A DNA stretch of 10,254 nucleotides from an uncultured Gammaproteobacteria bacterium (GTDB lineage Bacteria > Pseudomonadota > Gammaproteobacteria > SZUA-140). This document shows, one piece after another, positions 6,651 through 10,254 of the stretch. The DNA lies in the NCBI GenBank assembly GCA_945787585.1, contig CALZIG010000183.1, positions 1 to 10,254 on the forward strand. Direction: 5' to 3'. Numbering within the stretch: the stretch's first letter is position 1; each line of letters opens with the position of its first letter. The position numbers and the translations under genes are program-made. The notes under the pieces are model-generated. The model was not told the origin of the DNA, did not search any database, and was given only the letters and a program-made list of their open reading frames with translations.

Positions 6651-7106
6651 TTATGGCAACACCTTAAAGGCACGGTGCATCCCTTTATGGTAGTGACTTT
6701 CAAGCTCACCGTCCTCTTCCTTTTCCACGATATTACAGATCAGTACATAACGGCCTGGCGCTAATCTAAAACTCGCCTTAAATATGCCCTGCGGCGCAAA
6801 GTCTTCGATCTCGCCAATCAACTCGCCTGCGAGTGCTTCATCCACCCGACCCTCCACCGTGGGCAGCACCCCATGCTCGAGTTCACTTTTTATCACCACA
6901 AACTCATGATTTTCAACGCCGTGATTGGTGACCTCAAAGGTCACGAGTCCACTGTTAACTTCAGCCTTATCAAGTGTGATCATCCACTCTCTGAGTTCGA
7001 CCTTAATGGTAATTTCAGGCGCATCACTGGCCAGCAACGACTGTGAAATACCTAACGTCATCACACCCAACACCATTGATAGCTTTACTATTTTTTTACA
7101 TATCAT
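6651..7106 (-). CDS. Exported cupredoxin (type 1 copper protein)
   Basis: A 151-residue protein with an N-terminal signal peptide (basic start, hydrophobic residues 9-25, likely cleavage after LLAS or nearby) and one cupredoxin domain. Candidate copper ligands are His67 in NHEF, Cys124 in LICN, His138 in SHYHKGM and Met143, a complete type 1 set. The usual short loop between Cys and the second His is enlarged by an acidic stretch, EKEEDGE, which some cupredoxins share. It would carry electrons in the periplasm or bind copper; the partner is unknown. The ATG at 7106 has GGAG 8 nt before it; an in-frame GTG at 7124 would add six residues and lacks such a site. Lying between a double Fur box and hemP, it is probably induced by iron starvation. 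Confidence 0.85.
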   Translation of the reverse strand: MICKKIVKLSMVLGVMTLGISQSLLASDAPEITIKVELREWMITLDKAEVNSGLVTFEVTNHGVENHEFVVIKSELEHGVLPTVEGRVDEALAGELIGEIEDFAPQGIFKASFRLAPGRYVLICNIVEKEEDGELESHYHKGMHRAFKVLP

Positions 7107-7183
7107 CACTACAACTCCACTCACATCGGCTTAATATAATCGAATCATCACTTTAAAAACTGGCTCACATTACTCAGCCAGCC

Positions 7184-7216
7184 TGTAAATACAAATGATA
7201 ATGATTTGTATTTACA
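7184..7216. repeat. 33-bp perfect inverted repeat in the divergent promoter region
   Basis: TGTAAATACAAAT (7184-7196) is repeated inverted as ATTTGTATTTACA (7204-7216) around the 7-nt spacer GATAATG. It overlaps a second perfect inverted repeat, TGATAATGATTTG (7196-7208) with CAAATCATTATCA (7221-7233). The two share the central segment, so the operator holds two alternative palindromes offset by about 15 bp. Confidence 0.9.
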
Positions 7217-7223
7217 AATGCAA
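7195..7223 (-). promoter_or_regulatory. Predicted promoter for cupredoxin-hemP
   Basis: On the minus strand TTGCAT (plus 7218-7223) and TATCAT (plus 7195-7200) are separated by 17 nt. The -10 matches 5 of 6 consensus bases, the -35 three. Transcription would start near 7188, giving a leader of about 80 nt. Fur bound at either box would cover it. Confidence 0.5.
7196..7210 (+). promoter_or_regulatory. Fur-box-like operator 1
   Basis: TGATAATGATTTGTA matches the 7-1-7 Fur pattern (TGATAATnATTATCA) at 11 of 14 defined positions, with a perfect left half. It covers the -10 and spacer of the predicted minus-strand promoter for the cupredoxin-hemP pair. Confidence 0.75.
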
Positions 7224-7239
7224 ATCATTATCATATACT
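7211..7239 (+). promoter_or_regulatory. Predicted sigma70 promoter for the outer-membrane protein gene
   Basis: TTTACA (7211-7216) and TATACT (7234-7239) are spaced by 17 nt, each 5 of 6 to consensus. Fur-box 2 fills almost the whole spacer. Transcription would start near 7246, leaving a leader of about 100 nt before the GTG at 7348, in which I see no clear secondary structure. Confidence 0.7.
7219..7233 (-). promoter_or_regulatory. Fur-box-like operator 2
   Basis: Read on the minus strand, TGATAATGATTTGCA matches the 7-1-7 Fur pattern at 12 of 14 positions. It is almost identical to operator 1 in opposite orientation and lies between the -35 and -10 of the plus-strand promoter, a classical repressing position. 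Confidence 0.78.
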
Positions 7240-7347
7240 TCAATTCAGCCAGCCAAGTTGTGCATTAATAAAGATCTCGCACCAGCCAGCCACTCTGCCT
7301 CATTGAGCGCATAAAACATTATTAATTGCAGAATTCTGGAGCTAAAA

Positions 7348-8520
7348 GTGAACAATAGACACATCAAAAATATAACCCCTGCCAACATAACGATGAGCAG
7401 CAGCCTGCTAACGATGGCACTCATGGCCAGTCCGGCCAGCTATGCGGCAGACGCCGAGCTTGAACGGCGCGTCGCTGAGCTGGAGCAGAAACTTGAAATG
7501 ACCGCTGACCAGCTGGAAAACAGTAGTGATCACGGTGGCAGCCTGCTCAATGGTATATCAGTCGGTGGTTATGGCGAGCTGCACTACAACAACCTCGACA
7601 ATAACAAAGTCGGCGGCAGTGATAAAAAAGAGATGGATTTCCATCGTTTTGTGCTCTTCTTCGGCAAAGAATTTACCGACAAGATTCGTTTCTTCTCAGA
7701 ATTTGAACTCGAACATGCACTCGCAGGCGAAGGTAAACCGGGCGAAGTTGAACTAGAGCAAGCCTATATCGATTTTGACCTCAACGATAACCACACTGCA
7801 CGAGGTGGACTCTTTCTGGTACCGGTTGGTATTCTTAATGAAACCCATGAACCAACAACCTTCTATGGTGTAGAGCGCAATCCAGTCGAAAAAAACATCA
7901 TCCCAACCACTTGGTGGGAAGGCGGCGCGGGCCTCCATGGTGAACTCGCACCTGGTTGGGGTTATGACGTAGCCATCACCTCCGGGCTAAATAACAGCAG
8001 CTACAATATCCGCAGTGGCCGCCAAAAAGCGGCTGAGGCAGATGCGAGTAATCTCGCCTACACTGGCCGTATCAAATGGACCGGCATCCCTGGCCTCGAG
8101 CTTGCGGCTACCGCACAGATGCAGGACAACATCACACAGGGCGTTGACCCAGATGCGAGCGCGACATTGATCGAAACGCATGCCGTGTGGCAGAGCGGCC
8201 CTTTTGGCGTACGCGCACTCTATGCCACATGGAATATTGATGGCGCAGGCGCCCAGGCACTGGGGATGAATGAGCAGACAGGTTGGTACGTTGAGCCATC
8301 CTTCAAGGTCAATTCGACACTGGGCGTCTTTGCCCGCGTCAATCAATGGGACAACGCCGCAGGTGATACCACCGACAGTGAATACAAGCAGCTGGATGTA
8401 GGCCTCAATTACTGGCCCAACGAAAACGTCGTGGTCAAAGTCGATATCCAGACGCAGGATTCACCAACCGGCCAAAATGAGTACGATGGCACCAACATCG
8501 GGATTGGTTATCAGTTCTAA
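7348..8520 (+). CDS. Outer-membrane beta-barrel protein, porin-like (OprO/OprP-like)
   Basis: A 390-residue exported protein. A signal peptide ends around ASYAADA (about residue 33). A short coiled-coil segment follows (AELERRVAELEQKLEMTADQLE region, residues about 35-57), then a barrel made of alternating strands starting at GGYGELHYNN and closing with a C-terminal IGIGYQF whose last residue is Phe, the usual signal for BAM-dependent insertion. The general look is that of the phosphate-selective porin O/P group or related putative porins; no TonB box or plug domain is seen, so it is not a TonB-dependent receptor. The start is a GTG with GGAG 6 nt before it. The promoter is overlaid by Fur boxes, suggesting use under iron limitation. 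Substrate is unknown. A strong terminator follows. Confidence 0.82.
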   Translation: MNNRHIKNITPANITMSSSLLTMALMASPASYAADAELERRVAELEQKLEMTADQLENSSDHGGSLLNGISVGGYGELHYNNLDNNKVGGSDKKEMDFHRFVLFFGKEFTDKIRFFSEFELEHALAGEGKPGEVELEQAYIDFDLNDNHTARGGLFLVPVGILNETHEPTTFYGVERNPVEKNIIPTTWWEGGAGLHGELAPGWGYDVAITSGLNNSSYNIRSGRQKAAEADASNLAYTGRIKWTGIPGLELAATAQMQDNITQGVDPDASATLIETHAVWQSGPFGVRALYATWNIDGAGAQALGMNEQTGWYVEPSFKVNSTLGVFARVNQWDNAAGDTTDSEYKQLDVGLNYWPNENVVVKVDIQTQDSPTGQNEYDGTNIGIGYQF

Positions 8521-8573
8521 CAACAGCAACCAAAAAAACTCCTCCTCTTTACGTTGCTAAGGTTTAACGTGCT

Positions 8574-8618
8574 GGGGTGTCACCGCCCTCCTCCCCCTCC
8601 TGGTGACACCCCTTTTTT
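8574..8618 (+). terminator. Strong rho-independent terminator after the porin-like gene
   Basis: GGGGTGTCACC (8574-8584) pairs perfectly with GGTGACACCCC (8602-8612) around a 17-nt pyrimidine-rich loop and is followed by six T (8613-8618). The next gene begins only 15 nt later, without room for a normal promoter between, so this element probably lets some transcripts through to the FMN-binding protein gene. Confidence 0.9.
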
Positions 8619-8632
8619 AATTTGAAGGCTCA

Positions 8633-9175
8633 ATGAATCGACTACTCACACTTCTCCTGTTAATGCTTGTCAGCGTAACGTCTGTCATCGCACGCGGCAC
8701 CTACCAGGCACCATCAGACTTTATCAATGATGCCTTTGATGGCTCACCCCCCAGGGTGCAGACATTATGGATCACAAAAAACATACGTCATGAAGTTGAA
8801 GAAATTCTGGGGCATGAATTCAGAGGTATGCGCACCCGCTACTGGGCACAGGGGCAGCGCAGGGCATGGATACTGGAAGAGATCGGCAAGGAAAAGCCTA
8901 TTACTACAGGCATTATTGTCAACGAGGGTAAGATCGAACAGCTGCGAGTACTGATCTTTCGCGAAGAGCGCGGCTCGGAAGTACACTACCCCTTTTTCTC
9001 TCAACAGTTTGATGGCGCAACACTTATTGATGAACACCAACTTGACCGCCACATCGACGGCATCTCCGGCGCAACCCTGTCGGTACGCGCACTGAAAAAA
9101 CTATCGCGCCTTGCGCTGTTTCTCGATCAATATGCCCATTTTCAGCACGCGGGAACGGCTGATGTCACACCGTAA
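8633..9175 (+). CDS. Exported FMN-binding domain protein with flavinylation motif
   Basis: A 180-residue protein with a signal peptide (residues 1 to about 20, ending VIARG) and an FMN_bind domain. The motif D142-G-I-S-G-A-T148 is the (S/T)GAT-type site at which the enzyme ApbE attaches FMN through phosphate to the threonine, as in NqrC and RnfG; Thr148 is the expected acceptor. The Thr-Thr-Gly-Ile-Ile-Val-Asn stretch near residue 92 fits the beta core of the domain. It is therefore predicted to be a periplasmic, covalently flavinylated electron carrier. GAAGG 4 nt before the ATG supports the start. It overlaps the next gene by 14 nt, so the two are translationally coupled. No apbE is in the window; the modifying enzyme must be encoded elsewhere. 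Confidence 0.86.
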   Translation: MNRLLTLLLLMLVSVTSVIARGTYQAPSDFINDAFDGSPPRVQTLWITKNIRHEVEEILGHEFRGMRTRYWAQGQRRAWILEEIGKEKPITTGIIVNEGKIEQLRVLIFREERGSEVHYPFFSQQFDGATLIDEHQLDRHIDGISGATLSVRALKKLSRLALFLDQYAHFQHAGTADVTP

Positions 9176-9917
9176 GAGACGCCACAAACTGCGCTGGCGC
9201 TCGGTCTTTTTATGGCACCGATACATGGGACTATGCAGCGCGCTATTTGTCGTCATGCTTGCGATAACCGGCATGATGCTCAACCACACCGAGGCATTAA
9301 AACTGGATAGCCGACATGTCGAGTCCGCCACCCTGCTCGACTGGTACGGCATCAAACCTGCTAGCGCACCCCATAGCTATGCCGTGAACAATCACTGGCT
9401 CAGCGAACTGGATCGGCAGCTCTATTTCGACGATAGCCCACTGGCGACCGAGCCATCAGTAATACTCGGTGCTATCGCACTCGAAGAAATTTTAATTGCC
9501 GCGCTGCCCAACCACCTACTATTGCTGACACCCGACGGCGAGATCATCGAACAGATGGGGCAAGTACACGGCATCCCCAACGGCATCCAACAGATCGGCA
9601 TAAACAATGAAGGTATGGTGGTACTCAATACCGACAACGGGCAATACAGATCAGATGCTGAACTACTCGAATGGGTGTCGTTTTCAGCCGAACAGACCAT
9701 CGAATGGGCACAGCCACAAGCGCCTTCCGCTGAACTGCTCGATACCCTACTGATCACACATCGAGGTAACGGGCTAACGCTGGAGCGAATCATTCTCGAC
9801 ACCCACAGCGGCAGAATCCTTGGCGCCTGGGGTGTCTATCTAATGGATGCCGTGTCGATCATTTTCATCTTTCTCGCCGCCGCCGGCATCTGGATCTGGG
9901 CCAAACGAAGTCATTGA
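9162..9917 (+). CDS. PepSY-associated two-helix membrane protein
   Basis: A 251-residue inner-membrane protein. A basic N terminus leads into the PepSY_TM-type motif W18-H-R-Y-M-G23 and a first helix (about 24-40, ending LAITGMMLNH). A periplasmic domain of some 180 residues follows, and then a second helix near the C terminus (about 228-246) ending WAKRSH. Such proteins are thought to pass electrons across the membrane, often paired with flavinylated FMN-binding proteins; conserved His in the helix ends may hold haem, which is inference. I start it at the ATG 9162 (GGGAA 7 nt before) because the open frame further upstream only overlaps the FMN gene and lacks similarity. It is a short member compared with the four-helix PepSY reductase-like proteins. 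Confidence 0.75.
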   Translation: MSHRKRRHKLRWRSVFLWHRYMGLCSALFVVMLAITGMMLNHTEALKLDSRHVESATLLDWYGIKPASAPHSYAVNNHWLSELDRQLYFDDSPLATEPSVILGAIALEEILIAALPNHLLLLTPDGEIIEQMGQVHGIPNGIQQIGINNEGMVVLNTDNGQYRSDAELLEWVSFSAEQTIEWAQPQAPSAELLDTLLITHRGNGLTLERIILDTHSGRILGAWGVYLMDAVSIIFIFLAAAGIWIWAKRSH

Positions 9918-10042
9918 ACACAACATAAGATTTATCATCTATCAAAAAATAAATAAATATTTAACAGTGGAACTCTATGTAGCGGTCACAATCAAATTAA
10001 TATCATTTAGCAAACGCCATACTCATATTTATAGAGGTTTAA

Positions 10043-10254
10043 ATGAAACGCTTGCTCACACTTACGCTTTCAGGCCTAACTTTACTGATGGCAACATTAG
10101 CTCACGCAGACCTTCAAACCGGCATCAATGCTTACAATAAACAGGATTACACAACCGCTTTTAATGAGTTTATGCTCCTGGCGAAGGCAGGTGATGCTGG
10201 TGCACAATTACAACTTGGCCTGATGTACGACAATGGTCGTGGAAAAGATCAGGA
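10043..10254 (+). CDS. Secreted Sel1-like repeat protein, N-terminal part (3' end outside window)
   Basis: The ATG at 10043 has GAGG 5 nt before it and opens a frame that runs off the window after 70 codons. The product has a signal peptide (MKRLLTLTLSGL to ATLAHA, about 22 residues) and then helical repeat sequence: Y-N-K-Q-D-Y-T-T-A-F-N-E-F, then A-K-A-G-D-A-G-A-Q-L-Q-L-G-L-M-Y-D-N-G-R-G, a standard Sel1 repeat. Such proteins are scaffolds for protein contacts in the periplasm or cell surface; no specific role can be given. The preceding 125 nt (9918-10042) are AT-rich, with no convincing promoter or terminator that I could define, but the gap suggests the gene is separate from the PepSY gene. 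Confidence 0.83.
   Translation, partial: MKRLLTLTLSGLTLLMATLAHADLQTGINAYNKQDYTTAFNEFMLLAKAGDAGAQLQLGLMYDNGRGKDQ

Noticed and set aside
7348..8520. TonB-dependent haem or siderophore receptor
   Set aside because: Tempting because of the Fur boxes and hemP, but 390 residues is too short and neither a plug domain nor a TonB box is visible; it is a porin-like barrel.
8765..9052. Antisense open frame opposite the FMN-binding protein gene
   Set aside because: It has no ribosome-binding site or recognisable domain and mirrors the coding constraint of the real gene; other antisense frames in the window were discarded for the same reason.
9991..10010. Third Fur box before the Sel1-repeat gene
   Set aside because: The AT-rich stretch with ATATCATTT resembles part of a Fur site but does not keep the 7-1-7 symmetry and matches too few positions.

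Overview
The window looks like chromosomal DNA of a gammaproteobacterium. The evidence is the conserved core genes and their arrangement: fur divergent from bamE, and smpB divergent from a strand carrying ratA and rnfH. No tRNA, rRNA, insertion sequence, phage gene or CRISPR array was seen. Genus cannot be settled from the sequence alone.

Region 1 (1-2545, + strand) holds the 3' end of an FGGY-family sugar kinase, then cysZ and uppP. A good sigma70-type promoter (862-890) lies before cysZ, so cysZ-uppP is probably transcribed apart from the kinase. Region 2 (2613-5834, mostly - strand) holds fur, divergent from bamE, and then a compact minus-strand cluster: an NSS-family sodium symporter, ratA and rnfH. 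The ratA and rnfH genes overlap by 14 nt. smpB (5963-6439, + strand) faces away from the symporter.

Region 3 (6448-9917) is the most interesting part. A minus-strand pair, a secreted cupredoxin and the small haem-uptake protein HemP, diverges from a plus-strand series: an outer-membrane beta-barrel, an exported FMN-binding protein with a flavinylation motif, and a PepSY-type two-helix membrane protein. The 241-nt gap between the two arms contains two Fur-box-like sites in opposite orientation. They sit inside overlapping perfect inverted repeats and are superimposed on predicted promoters for both directions. I read this as an iron-controlled locus that combines outer-membrane uptake with a periplasmic flavin/copper electron-transfer module. 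The sequence supports the regulatory architecture directly. The idea of ferric or haem-iron reduction is inference. A strong terminator between the barrel gene and the FMN gene probably sets lower expression of the redox pair.

The window ends inside a separate gene for a secreted Sel1-repeat protein (10043 onward). Every intergenic stretch is shorter than 300 nt.
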